In this document: positions 39,903 through 48,771 of the stretch, one piece after another | Layout of the letters: each line of letters opens with the position of its first letter | Numbering within the stretch: position 1 is the first letter of the stretch | From: Pseudomaricurvus albidus | GTDB taxonomy: Bacteria > Pseudomonadota > Gammaproteobacteria > Pseudomonadales > Cellvibrionaceae | Assembly: GCF_018863235.1 (NCBI RefSeq) | Contig: NZ_JAHKRS010000002.1 | Span: 372,001 to 436,000, forward strand | DNA: 64,000 nucleotides | Direction: 5' to 3' | Notes under the pieces: generated by a model | Seen by the model: the letters and a program-made list of their open reading frames with translations, nothing else | Told to the model about the DNA's origin: nothing | The model's database searches: none | Made by a program: the position numbers and the translations under genes

Positions 39903-40310
39903 CTAGTGTTTTTTGGATTTCTCCTGCGCATTAAAGCTATCAATAATCGGACACTCGGACTCGCCGCTACGAACACACTGTTCAATCAGCTCTTTCATCT
40001 CGTCTCGCAAGGCTATTAAGCCTTCTATACGTTCTGAGAGCTCTGACACCTTAACTTCAGCAAGGCTTCGAACTTTAGGCTTTGCGTCTATGGGCGCCGC
40101 TCTAAACTTGAGTAATTGAGCGATCTCGTCAAGGCTAAAACCCGAGTGTTGGGCATTGCGTATGAAGCGCACCTGTTCAACATTATTCTGGTCGTAACTA
40201 CGGTACCCGCTGCTACTTCGTTTTACACCGTTTAGTAAACCTATTTTTTCGTAGTATCGCAGTGTGTCGACTGTGACATCAGCTTTCTTGGCGAGATCTC
40301 CGATTTTCAT
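39903..40310 (-). CDS. cueR: CueR-type MerR-family Cu(I)/Ag(I) sensor
   Basis: A 135-residue MerR regulator (MKIGDLAKKADVTVDTLRYYEKIG). Metal-site cysteines fall at 112 and 120 with seven residues between (CVRSGESEC), exactly as in CueR, and the CPII that follows is also shared. There is no cysteine near position 77-79, which separates it from the Zn sensors. It lies between the Cus operon and the copA promoter on the same strand and should activate copA; 16 bp separate it from the cupredoxin gene, so it may also be carried on the Cus transcript. Confidence 0.88.
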   Translation of the reverse strand: MKIGDLAKKADVTVDTLRYYEKIGLLNGVKRSSSGYRSYDQNNVEQVRFIRNAQHSGFSLDEIAQLLKFRAAPIDAKPKVRSLAEVKVSELSERIEGLIALRDEMKELIEQCVRSGESECPIIDSFNAQEKSKKH

Positions 40311-40326
40311 GTAACGCCCTGACCGA

Positions 40327-40809
40327 TCACAAATTTCGGTCGCTCATCTTAAAAACATGATTCATTCCAGCTTCAAAATGTCCTGGAATGTTACAGGCAG
40401 CCATTACAGTGTCGAGTTTCCCAAATACCCAAGTTAGAGTTTTTGTCTCTCCCGGCAGAACAGTAATTGTATTTCCATCAACGTGCTTCATATCGGGGTG
40501 TTTTCGCATCTTCTTTCGATGTTGTTTATGCTCATTTTCAGTACCAATAGAAAACTCATGGGGTATTTTTCCCAAATTACGCACAACGAAATGTACAGTT
40601 TCTCCCATTTTAATATTGGGTTCATTTTCGAACTTGAATTGCATAGAATCCAAGAGATCTACCTTTATCGTTTTATCAATTGCATTGATATCACCGGGTT
40701 TTCCTGCAGGGCTTTCATGGTGGTTAGCATGATGATTGTGATTATGTGTTCCTTCAGCGAAAACTGAGGCAGGGAAAACCATTAGCAAAAAATAAAATAT
40801 CTTGTTCAT
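40327..40809 (-). CDS. periplasmic cupredoxin-fold copper protein
   Basis: A 160-residue protein with a signal peptide (cleavage after VFA, near residue 18) and a His-rich spacer (HNHNHHANHHES). A plastocyanin-like domain follows, with probable copper ligands His in KIPHEF and Cys, His and Met in ACNIPGHFEAGM (about 138-149). Such proteins bind Cu in the periplasm and may hand it to the RND pump. It is the next-to-last gene of the cus operon, 17 bp after cusA. Confidence 0.88.
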   Translation of the reverse strand: MNKIFYFLLMVFPASVFAEGTHNHNHHANHHESPAGKPGDINAIDKTIKVDLLDSMQFKFENEPNIKMGETVHFVVRNLGKIPHEFSIGTENEHKQHRKKMRKHPDMKHVDGNTITVLPGETKTLTWVFGKLDTVMAACNIPGHFEAGMNHVFKMSDRNL

Positions 40810-40826
40810 ATTAAATACCTTTAGAG

Positions 40827-43800
40827 TCAGTTGTTTGCCATTTTGTGCTTAAAAATCAGGAAATAAACTGCCGGTAAAACAAGGAGAGTTAAAACCAAAG
40901 CGCTGATCATTCCTCCGACCATTGGTGCTGCTAAGCGTTGCATGACCTCTGAACCTGTTCCATCACCATACATAATCGGGAGCAGTCCGACGATAGTTGC
41001 ACCCGTTGTCATTAGCACTGGACGAACACGTAAAACGGCCCCATCTAAAACGGCTTGCTTAAAGACAGGCAATGAAAGAGGCGCCGAATTTTTTTGGCTA
41101 GATTTAGCTTGTTCTACGGCTTGATTGAGATATACCAGCATGATCACGCCAATTTCTACGGCGACACCCGCTAGTGCAATGAGACCAACGCCCACAGCGA
41201 TCGAGAAATTAAATTTCAATAAATACATAAGCCAGACACTCCCAACTATAGCCAGGGGTAAGGTGCCCATGATGATGGCGACTTCTGTAAAACTTCTGAA
41301 ATTCAGATAAAGAAGTACCACAATAATGGCAAGTGTTAGTGGAATAACATAAGTCAATTTTGCTTTTGCACGCTCCATATATTCGTATTGCCCAGACCAA
41401 TTTATGGAGTATCCTGCAGGGAGCTCCAATTTGGCGTCGACAACGCTCCTTGCTCGCTCAACGTAGCTGCCGACATCCACGCCATCAATGTCAATAAACG
41501 TCCAGCCATTAATTCGAGCATTTTCACTCTTAATTCCCGGAGGACCATCGACGATATCAATCGTTGCCACATCGCCAAGTGCAATGCGTTCGCCGCGAGG
41601 AGTAACGATGGGTAAAAGAGCGAGTTGCTTTGGAGAGTTTCGGTACGCTTGAGGGTAGCGAATATTAACAGGATAGCGTTCAAGGCCCTCCACAGTTTGT
41701 GTCACGTTCATTCCACCAATGGCAGAAGCAATGACTTGCTGAACATCGGCGATATTGAGACCAAATCGCGCAGCCTTTTCACGCTGAATATCAATATCGA
41801 GATATCGGCCACCGGCAACGCGTTCCGAGTACACTGATGCAGTACCGTCAACGTCACTCAAAATAGTTTCTAGTTGCTGACCGATAGACTGGATAACGCT
41901 TAAGTCTGGGCCTGCGACTTTAATTCCTACCGGTGTTTTAATCCCTGTTGCAAGCATGTCGATTCGGGTTTTAATCGGCATCACCCAAGCATTGGTAACT
42001 CCGGGTAATTTTACTAGGTTATCGAACTCTTTCTTTAATGACTCCGTCGTGACACCTTCACGCCACTGATCCCGAGGTTTCAGCTGAATAAAGGTTTCAA
42101 TCATTGTTAAGGGGGCCGGGTCAGTCGCCGTCTCCGCGCGACCGATTTTTCCGAATACGTTTTCTACTTCTGGAACCGTGGCAATAAGTTTGTCGGTTTG
42201 TTGTAATAGCTCTCTTGCTTTACCAATCGAAATACCAGGATAAGTAGTCGGCATATACATCAAGTCGCCCTCATCAAGCGGCGGGATAAATTCGCTACCA
42301 ATTTTTTGCATGGGCCAAAGTGTGCTCAGTAAGATTAACACCGAACCCAATACGGTGGTCTTGGGGAATTTTAAGACTGCTCTTAAAATTGGCGTGTAGG
42401 CTTTGATTAAGCCACGATTAATGGGATTGCGATTTTCAGGTAAAACTTTCCCTCGAATAAAATACCCCATTAGCACAGGCACCAAGGTCACTGCTAACGC
42501 AGCAGATGCGGCCATCGCATAGGTCTTGGTAAACGCCAGTGGGCTGAACATTCTCCCTTCTTGCGCTTCAAGCGTGAATACAGGTACAAAGCTCACGGTG
42601 ATAATCAGCAAGCTAAAGAATAGTGCTGGGCCAACTTCTGTTGCCGACTTACTAACTATTCGCCATCGATTCTCTGGAGTTAGCGGTGTGCGCTCCATGT
42701 GTTTGTGCATGTTTTCTATCATTACAATGGCACCATCGATCATTGCACCGATCGCAATGGCAATCCCACCTAAGGACATAATGTTCGCGTTAATGCCTTG
42801 AAAGTACATAACAACGAATGCCGTTAATATCCCAATAGGCAGACTAACAATCGCTACAAGCGACGAACGCACATGAAACAAGAAAATAATGCAGACCAGT
42901 GCGACGACGACAAACTCTTCAAAGAGCTTTTCCCAAAGGTTACTGATCGCATTTTGTATGAGACCTGAGCGATCATAGACGGTGACAATTTCAACACCTT
43001 CGGGCAGCCCTTTTTTCAGGGCTTCTAATTTTTCTTTTACGCCATCTATGGTCGTTTGAGCATTTTCACCGAAGCGCATCACGACGATGCCGCCAACGGT
43101 TTCGCCCTGGCCATTCAGTTCAGCAATGCCCCGTCGCATTTGCGGCCCCAATTGAATATCGGCGATATCTTTGAGGAGCAACGGAGTTCCGGTCGGGTTC
43201 ACCTTGAGTGGAATATTGGCCAAGTCATTTTTATTTTGTAGGTAACCCGAGGCGCGCACCATATACTCGGCCTCAGCCATTTCTATGACTGACGCACCCA
43301 CTTCCTGGTTCGCGCGTTTAATCGCCATCTGTACATGAGCAAGGGGAATATTAAATGCTCGTAGCTTTTCTGGATTCACCGTTACCTGATATTGCTTGAC
43401 CATGCCGCCCACAGCGGCAACTTCAGATACGCCGGGAACAGTTTGCAATTCGTATTTTAAAAACCAATCTTGCAAGCTACGCAATTGGCTGATGTCGTGC
43501 TTGCCTGATTTGTCCGTAAGTGCATAAATATAAACCCACCCGACACCTGTAGCATCAGGCCCAAGTTGAGGTTTGGCCGATTCAGGCAATGTCGGTGCAA
43601 CTTGGCTTAGGTATTCCAATACACGGCTACGTGCCCAGTACAAATCCGTTTTTTCATCAAAAATCACATAAACATACGAGTCGCCAAAAAACGAAAAACC
43701 TCGAACAGTAACTGCGCCGGGAACGGACAACATAGCCGTAGTGAGTGGATACGTAACTTGATCTTCAACAACTTGCGGTGCTTGCCCTGGGTAGGATGTT

Positions 43801-43949
43801 TTGATAATGACTTGAACATCACTAAGATCTGGGATGGCATCCACAGGTGTTCGTTGAACAGAGAATAAACCCAGTCCAACTAAAATAGCCGTAGAAAGTA
43901 AAACGAAAAAGCGATTACCTATGGACCAACGAATAATGGAGGCGATCAT
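40827..43949 (-). CDS. cusA: CusA-type RND Cu(I)/Ag(I) efflux pump
   Basis: A 1040-residue heavy-metal RND pump. The helix-4 relay reads IAIGAMIDGAIVMIEN (about 399-414), the form of monovalent-ion pumps, in contrast with the DFG form of the Czc pump at 32926. GSEFIPPLDEGDLMYMPTTYPG is the start of the second periplasmic loop region and carries the methionines that line the copper path. Its ATG overlaps the stop of cusB (ATGA), so pump and adaptor are translationally coupled. Confidence 0.94.
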   Translation of the reverse strand: MIASIIRWSIGNRFFVLLSTAILVGLGLFSVQRTPVDAIPDLSDVQVIIKTSYPGQAPQVVEDQVTYPLTTAMLSVPGAVTVRGFSFFGDSYVYVIFDEKTDLYWARSRVLEYLSQVAPTLPESAKPQLGPDATGVGWVYIYALTDKSGKHDISQLRSLQDWFLKYELQTVPGVSEVAAVGGMVKQYQVTVNPEKLRAFNIPLAHVQMAIKRANQEVGASVIEMAEAEYMVRASGYLQNKNDLANIPLKVNPTGTPLLLKDIADIQLGPQMRRGIAELNGQGETVGGIVVMRFGENAQTTIDGVKEKLEALKKGLPEGVEIVTVYDRSGLIQNAISNLWEKLFEEFVVVALVCIIFLFHVRSSLVAIVSLPIGILTAFVVMYFQGINANIMSLGGIAIAIGAMIDGAIVMIENMHKHMERTPLTPENRWRIVSKSATEVGPALFFSLLIITVSFVPVFTLEAQEGRMFSPLAFTKTYAMAASAALAVTLVPVLMGYFIRGKVLPENRNPINRGLIKAYTPILRAVLKFPKTTVLGSVLILLSTLWPMQKIGSEFIPPLDEGDLMYMPTTYPGISIGKARELLQQTDKLIATVPEVENVFGKIGRAETATDPAPLTMIETFIQLKPRDQWREGVTTESLKKEFDNLVKLPGVTNAWVMPIKTRIDMLATGIKTPVGIKVAGPDLSVIQSIGQQLETILSDVDGTASVYSERVAGGRYLDIDIQREKAARFGLNIADVQQVIASAIGGMNVTQTVEGLERYPVNIRYPQAYRNSPKQLALLPIVTPRGERIALGDVATIDIVDGPPGIKSENARINGWTFIDIDGVDVGSYVERARSVVDAKLELPAGYSINWSGQYEYMERAKAKLTYVIPLTLAIIVVLLYLNFRSFTEVAIIMGTLPLAIVGSVWLMYLLKFNFSIAVGVGLIALAGVAVEIGVIMLVYLNQAVEQAKSSQKNSAPLSLPVFKQAVLDGAVLRVRPVLMTTGATIVGLLPIMYGDGTGSEVMQRLAAPMVGGMISALVLTLLVLPAVYFLIFKHKMANN

Positions 43950-45757
43950 CAGTGGTGATCCTCCATATTGTGATGCTGATGGCCTTCCATGCTATGACCT
44001 TGGTGCCCCCCAGGACTATTTTGTGTATCGATGATTGGAAGATCATCAGGTTTAATAATTCGAGTGATAACAAAGTCATCGTCACGTATTTCGAACTCGA
44101 ACGTAAACTCATGCCCCTTAGAAAATTCAATCGGAGTAAGCGAATCATCAAGCAAGAAATCCATCGTAGCGGCTGGGCGATTCCATTTTTCGATGGGCCC
44201 ACGCGTGATATTGATAACACCTTGTTCACCATCAAAGTTATTGACGACACCGTCCACAATCGCCGATTGAGTTTCATCTTGAGACTCAGCCATCCCCATA
44301 ATATGGATGCCAATAATTTCATAGAGACCATCATCGCCCATCTTGATTTGCATATGTAATTCGGTGTTAGCCTTTAAGCTATCAAAATCAACATCGTCAT
44401 CAACACTGAAGTTCATTGTCATGGCCATCATGCCCCATTCGTCGATAGCTTCGTGGCTGACCCTAACTTGTCGTTTGTCGGTGATCTGTTCATCAATGAC
44501 TGCAGACACCCATACAGATTCCGCCATATCGTCTTCTGCAGTCATGCGTTTAAAGTCTGATGTTTTACTCGATTCTGAATCGAGCAAAAATTGTGCGGAA
44601 GAAACAATACGTTCGCCTTCACTTAGCCCTTCAAGCACTTCGATTGAGTTTTGATTTTCTCGTCCTATTTTTACCTCTACAGACTTAAAACTACCTTCGC
44701 CTAGTGCGAGCACCACACGATCCTGATTGCCAGTTCGGATAAGGCTTTCGCGAGGGATGAGTAACAACGCTTCTTCGGATTCAGAGTGAATAACAACTTG
44801 GGCAAACATATTGGGCAGTAGCAGCTTTTCGGGGTTATCAAACTGCAGCCGCAACCGAATAGTTCGAGTAAGGCTATCCAAAGTTGGGTAAACGTAATCC
44901 ACTTCACCTTCCCATGTTTTTCCCGGAAGGTAATCTAAGGTCATTAATACAGAAGCACCTTTTTTGACGAGTGCCGCTTGACGTTCGAATACTTCGGCTT
45001 CCACCCACACATTGTCGAGCGCACCAATGCTAAACAAGGTTGTACCTGGTTGAACGTAGAACCCCTCCCTGATATTTAGATTGTCCACCACACCATCTTG
45101 TGGAGAGAAAAACGTTATCGATTGTTCCACCGTCTTACTTTTCTTAATTTTTTGAACAAATGAAGAAGGAATTTTTAGCGCCTCTAAACGATCTTGCGCG
45201 GCCTTTATAAGACGTAAGTTATTTCTGTTTAGCGCTAGAATAAGCTCCTCTTGAGCATTAACCAGCTCAGGGGAGTAAAGGGAGTAGAGAGGTTGGTTTT
45301 TTTTGACTGGATCACCAGAGGCTTTGACATACAGCTTATCAACCCATCCAGACACTCGGGGATGAATGTGTATGAGATTATTTTCGTTATACTTAACGTA
45401 ACCTACGGTGAGAATTTCCTCTTTTAACTTTTTACTTTCAACACTGACTGTTCGTACACCAAGATTATTGATTACAGTGGGGTCGATAGTGATTGTTCCG
45501 GGCCCTGCATCATTTGCAGATTTGTTTTCTGCATATACTGGGATCAATTCCATGCCCATTGGCGATAAGCCAGGTTCATCCCTACGGTAATTAGGGTCCA
45601 TAGGGGCTACCCAATAGAGGGGCTCTTTTTTTGCACTGGCCACTGGGGCTGAACCTGATGTTTCACTGCCAATGAAATACATTAATACACCAGCTATGAG
45701 TGCGCTTGAAATAGCCGCAACAAGTGTTGCGGGCCTGAAAAGCTCTGATTTGTTCAT
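43949..45757 (-). CDS. cusB: CusB-type adaptor with HMBD and two C-terminal CusF-like domains
   Basis: A 602-residue adaptor (ATG 45757, AGGAG just upstream). Order: membrane anchor (about 10-30), heavy-metal-binding domain (YWVAPMDPNYRRDEPGLSPMG, about 48-68), lipoyl, hairpin and barrel domains (about 120-385). Two tandem beta-barrel domains of about 75 residues follow, resembling CusF (about 395-475 with MMAMTMNF, then 480-560 with RPAATMDF), and a His-rich tail ends the protein. CusF normally is a separate small chaperone; here it is fused twice, which would deliver Cu(I) to the pump in cis. It lies between cusC and cusA in the operon. Confidence 0.9.
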   Translation of the reverse strand: MNKSELFRPATLVAAISSALIAGVLMYFIGSETSGSAPVASAKKEPLYWVAPMDPNYRRDEPGLSPMGMELIPVYAENKSANDAGPGTITIDPTVINNLGVRTVSVESKKLKEEILTVGYVKYNENNLIHIHPRVSGWVDKLYVKASGDPVKKNQPLYSLYSPELVNAQEELILALNRNNLRLIKAAQDRLEALKIPSSFVQKIKKSKTVEQSITFFSPQDGVVDNLNIREGFYVQPGTTLFSIGALDNVWVEAEVFERQAALVKKGASVLMTLDYLPGKTWEGEVDYVYPTLDSLTRTIRLRLQFDNPEKLLLPNMFAQVVIHSESEEALLLIPRESLIRTGNQDRVVLALGEGSFKSVEVKIGRENQNSIEVLEGLSEGERIVSSAQFLLDSESSKTSDFKRMTAEDDMAESVWVSAVIDEQITDKRQVRVSHEAIDEWGMMAMTMNFSVDDDVDFDSLKANTELHMQIKMGDDGLYEIIGIHIMGMAESQDETQSAIVDGVVNNFDGEQGVINITRGPIEKWNRPAATMDFLLDDSLTPIEFSKGHEFTFEFEIRDDDFVITRIIKPDDLPIIDTQNSPGGHQGHSMEGHQHHNMEDHH

Positions 45758-45779
45758 GTTTTCTCCTGTCGTTACATTT

Positions 45780-47117
45780 TTAAAATGCAACGCTTTTGGA
45801 TTCTTTGTTCGGTTGAGTGCCCGCGTGAAAATAATTGAGCTGAGCGATGTTTTTTTGCATGTCGATCTCAACATGCAAGGCCTCTATACGTGCGTTGAGC
45901 TCCGCAATGCGAGCGCGGACGACTTCAGCAAAATCACCGTCATCATTCGTGTAGGCTGATAGGGACGCTTCTGCCTGCTCTGCCATTTCGCGCAATAATC
46001 GTGTATCAAATAGGGACTTTCGCTCAACGAGGCGAAGATACGTGGCTTCTGCCGTGTCGTAGCCCGATTTCAACTGGCGCAACACTAAGACACGCTCTGT
46101 TTTCACTGCTTCTAACTCAGCATTCGCAGATTGAACCTTTTTATCCTGGCGCTTACCGGTAAATAGCGGAACATCAAAGCTGACGCCCACCGAAAAGAAA
46201 TCCGAGCGATCATCGCCCATCGGGGTTTGATCTCGGTAACCGTAACTCGCATTCACACCCCATTGAGGCTTATAGCTTTGCTTGGCCAGCCGGACGCCCG
46301 AATCAAAGGCCTTAATCTTACTGTCGATTCGCTTCACTTTAGGGTGGCGATTGAGGCTTTCAGTAAGCAGACGAAGCTTTACGGCGAGATCAGGCGTTTC
46401 AATTAAATCTGGTGCACTGAGTGATATACGACCTTCCAGCGAGGAAATATTGGAAAGAGAAATACTGGGGTTCCCCAACCATTCACCTAGGCGTGCGAGC
46501 GACATATCCCTTTGCTGACGCAGACGAGCTAAACGATCGTCAAGGCGTGTCAACTCTAACTGTGCGCGCACCAGATCCTGCTGACGCGTTTTACCCGCTG
46601 CGGTGGTATAACTCGACTGTGCAACATCCACGAGGTGCTCAAAAAGCCCCCGATCACGTTCGATCAATTGGATCGTTTGCTCGCTTCTATACGCATCCAA
46701 CCATAACTGCGCCACCGTGACGGCCACATTGGCATTGCGATCAGCCCTAGCATAGGGTTGCATTTCGCTGAGTTTTTGCAACTTTTCGCGCTTTAGCGAT
46801 AGCGTCTTACCTCGCGGAAACATCTGGCTAACCCCCACTTTAAATTGGGTCATGCCCTCCTGAGAAAAATCAAAGGTATCCACAGGAAGGTTGGCTACGC
46901 CAAGGCTAACTGACGGGTCGGGAAGGGAACCACTCTCGATGCTTAAGGCCTCAAGGCTTTCTTGGCGCTTAACGCTTCCCAATAGCCAAGGATCTTGTTG
47001 CTGTGCCACTTTAACGGCCCGCTCCAAGGTATAACTTTCTGCATGGGCGAAGCTCGCTGAAAAAGCGATAACCGAGACGCATAAAAGTGGCCTCCAAAGT
47101 TCACGATCAAAACGCAT
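45780..47117 (-). CDS. cusC: CusC-type outer-membrane efflux channel
   Basis: A 445-residue TolC-family protein with a signal peptide (cleavage after SFAHA, near residue 26). It forms the outer channel of the Cus pump. Its ATG overlaps the stop of the DUF411 gene (TAATG) and 22 bp separate it from cusB. It is clearly different in sequence from the channels at 9187 and 30323. Confidence 0.88.
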   Translation of the reverse strand: MRFDRELWRPLLCVSVIAFSASFAHAESYTLERAVKVAQQQDPWLLGSVKRQESLEALSIESGSLPDPSVSLGVANLPVDTFDFSQEGMTQFKVGVSQMFPRGKTLSLKREKLQKLSEMQPYARADRNANVAVTVAQLWLDAYRSEQTIQLIERDRGLFEHLVDVAQSSYTTAAGKTRQQDLVRAQLELTRLDDRLARLRQQRDMSLARLGEWLGNPSISLSNISSLEGRISLSAPDLIETPDLAVKLRLLTESLNRHPKVKRIDSKIKAFDSGVRLAKQSYKPQWGVNASYGYRDQTPMGDDRSDFFSVGVSFDVPLFTGKRQDKKVQSANAELEAVKTERVLVLRQLKSGYDTAEATYLRLVERKSLFDTRLLREMAEQAEASLSAYTNDDGDFAEVVRARIAELNARIEALHVEIDMQKNIAQLNYFHAGTQPNKESKSVAF

Positions 47118-47641
47118 TAATATTGCTCCTCTGAACTGGAGACGGCAGCAAAAGGCTCGGTGCTACCGTCTGCTCTGACCAATAGAATGTCGTAGGGAGA
47201 AAAACGACCTCCCATTTCCATACCTGGGCTACCTGCCGGCATACCTGGGACTGCAAGACCAATGGCACCTTTAGGTGGGTTAGCCAGGAATTGGGCGATG
47301 TATTTTGATGGAATATGGCCTTCAAAAAAGAAACCGTCAGGACTCACGCCCGTGTGGCAAGATTGCAGCTCAGGATGAATATTGAGCTTCTTTTTGATGG
47401 CGTTTAGTGAACGGTGATCGATGACTTTGGTGTCAAACCCATTTTCATCGAGGTGTTTGACCCAATCACCGCAGCACCCGCACGTTGGCGTTTTGTGGAC
47501 CTCAAGAACAAGATTATCAGCCGTCTGTGAGGATGACGTCAATAATGAATCTGTTGGCGTCGATTTTGAGCAAGCTACAAGCGTCAAAACAGCGAAAGCC
47601 ACGGCACTCAAATTGAGTATTTTAGGTAAAATAGTTTTCAA
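47117..47641 (-). CDS. DUF411 periplasmic copper-binding lipoprotein
   Basis: A 174-residue lipoprotein (lipobox LVAC, Cys24) with the DUF411 core EVHKTPTCGCCGDWVKHL (about 47-64), SCHTGV (about 94-99) and HIPSKYIAQFL. The CGCC motif and the later Cys should bind copper. It begins with TTG at 47641; GAGG stands 8 bases before it. It is the first gene before cusC and shares its transcript. The RBS lies inside the palindrome at 47642-47653. Confidence 0.85.
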   Translation of the reverse strand: MKTILPKILNLSAVAFAVLTLVACSKSTPTDSLLTSSSQTADNLVLEVHKTPTCGCCGDWVKHLDENGFDTKVIDHRSLNAIKKKLNIHPELQSCHTGVSPDGFFFEGHIPSKYIAQFLANPPKGAIGLAVPGMPAGSPGMEMGGRFSPYDILLVRADGSTEPFAAVSSSEEQY

Positions 47642-47710
47642 GAGGATATCCTCAAATTCTGTGCAAGCCCACTAGGCTGCAAAACAATTTATTGAGGATC
47701 AATGATCCTC
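47642..47710 (-). promoter_or_regulatory. two palindromes before the cus operon
   Basis: GAGGATATCCTC (47642-47653, includes the ribosome site) and GAGGATCAATGATCCTC (47694-47710, perfect 7-3-7 dyad) share the half-site GAGGAT. They may be operators for a copper regulator or an RNA hairpin that controls the TTG start. The sensor is not evident; it does not look like the MerR operators at 29852 or 39839. Confidence 0.55.
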
Positions 47711-47765
47711 GGCTAGTCTTTCGAAGCTGGGAATAACGCCAAAATTTAGGCGCAACTATCCCGTA

Positions 47766-48149
47766 TTAGCCGAGAATTGGGGGACGATAGAGGGAGCTAT
47801 TTCTGTTGAGAGGGGCTTGATTTACAGCAACTTGTGCTAAATGTGATGATCGCATCAGATTTGGTAAAGTTACAGTGTTGAGTAATGCGCTGGTTGCATG
47901 ACAACCCATCATCGAGCAATCGCCATCACAGCAAGAGTCTGATACTTGTACAGATTGAGGAGAGGCAGCGTTTGAGTCCATATGATTGCTATCACCGTGG
48001 CAATCAGACACAACAACTCTCACATCGGGGTTAGATGCACCAAGCATCATCGAGGCATGAGCACTAACGACCATCGCCTGGCCAAGCATGGCTATGACTA
48101 GCAGGCAAACCCAGGCTCGAGATTGCTTTGATGTGCGATAGTTTCTCAT
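47766..48149 (-). CDS. small secreted Cys/His/Met-rich protein (CopL-like)
   Basis: A 127-residue protein with a signal sequence (VCLLVIAMLGQAMVVSAHA) and a metal-binding cluster SDSCCDGDCSMMGCHA (about 70-85), ending in LYRPPILG. It resembles CopL/DUF2946-type proteins found at the head of copper operons, which affect copper-dependent expression. It lies 125 bp upstream of the DUF411 gene, on the same strand. It shares tail and style with the CzcI-like protein at 29918. Confidence 0.72.
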   Translation of the reverse strand: MRNYRTSKQSRAWVCLLVIAMLGQAMVVSAHASMMLGASNPDVRVVVSDCHGDSNHMDSNAASPQSVQVSDSCCDGDCSMMGCHATSALLNTVTLPNLMRSSHLAQVAVNQAPLNRNSSLYRPPILG

Positions 48150-48312
48150 CTATTTGGACAAATAATCATTTCAACGTACTTTAAGATACCACTTACTCGT
48201 GAAAGTTCAATTGGCTTTCATATTATATTCGCAGGCCCATCGTACTCAAGCGCGCTTGAAGGAGCATTCGCGCCCAACAAACCACTCGAAATACCACATT
48301 GAAAAACGCTGG

Positions 48313-48771
48313 TTAATTCCCCGCCACAGCCTCTAAATTTTCCCGTTGCTCACTCCACAGCTTTGGCGGATTGACAGCTAGATCAAATAAAGTCAAATTT
48401 GAGGGGAGGTTGTCGTCCAGAATGGCTTCTACGATATCCGGTGCAAGGGTCGTCAGGTTGACCATTCGGCTGACGTAGCTGTTGTCGATGCCTTCTTTCT
48501 CGGCAATTTCCCTAAGTGATTTAACTTGGCCAGTTTCCAGCATAGCAAGCCAGCAATGACCTCTGGCCAATGCGAGTTGCAGGGGCGTAGGATCTGTGTC
48601 CCATGGTCTGGGGTCATGGGTTTTGCCATCAGGTAAGGTAATCAGTTGTCGTCCACTTCTGCGTTTTAGGCTGATGGGGACTGATATGCTGAGTTTTCCA
48701 TTACTGGCTTCGAATACACTTGGATCGCCAGATTGGCTCATTTCAATTTTAAATCCGCTCCCCTTGCTCAT
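48313..48771 (-). CDS. recombinase-associated ParB-like HTH protein
   Basis: A 152-residue protein with a helix-turn-helix near residues 84-105 (SLREIAEKEGIDNSYVSRMVN) of the ParB/KorB kind. The middle reads HDPRPWDTDPTPLQLALARGHCW. It overlaps the recombinase stop by 4 bp, and such genes are regular partners of large serine recombinases. It may act as a directionality or control factor; this is inference. Confidence 0.72.
   Translation of the reverse strand: MSKGSGFKIEMSQSGDPSVFEASNGKLSISVPISLKRRSGRQLITLPDGKTHDPRPWDTDPTPLQLALARGHCWLAMLETGQVKSLREIAEKEGIDNSYVSRMVNLTTLAPDIVEAILDDNLPSNLTLFDLAVNPPKLWSEQRENLEAVAGN

Noticed and set aside
43915-44334. Minus frame of 139 codons across the cusB/cusA junction
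   Set aside because: Shadow of the well supported cusB and cusA frames on the same strand.
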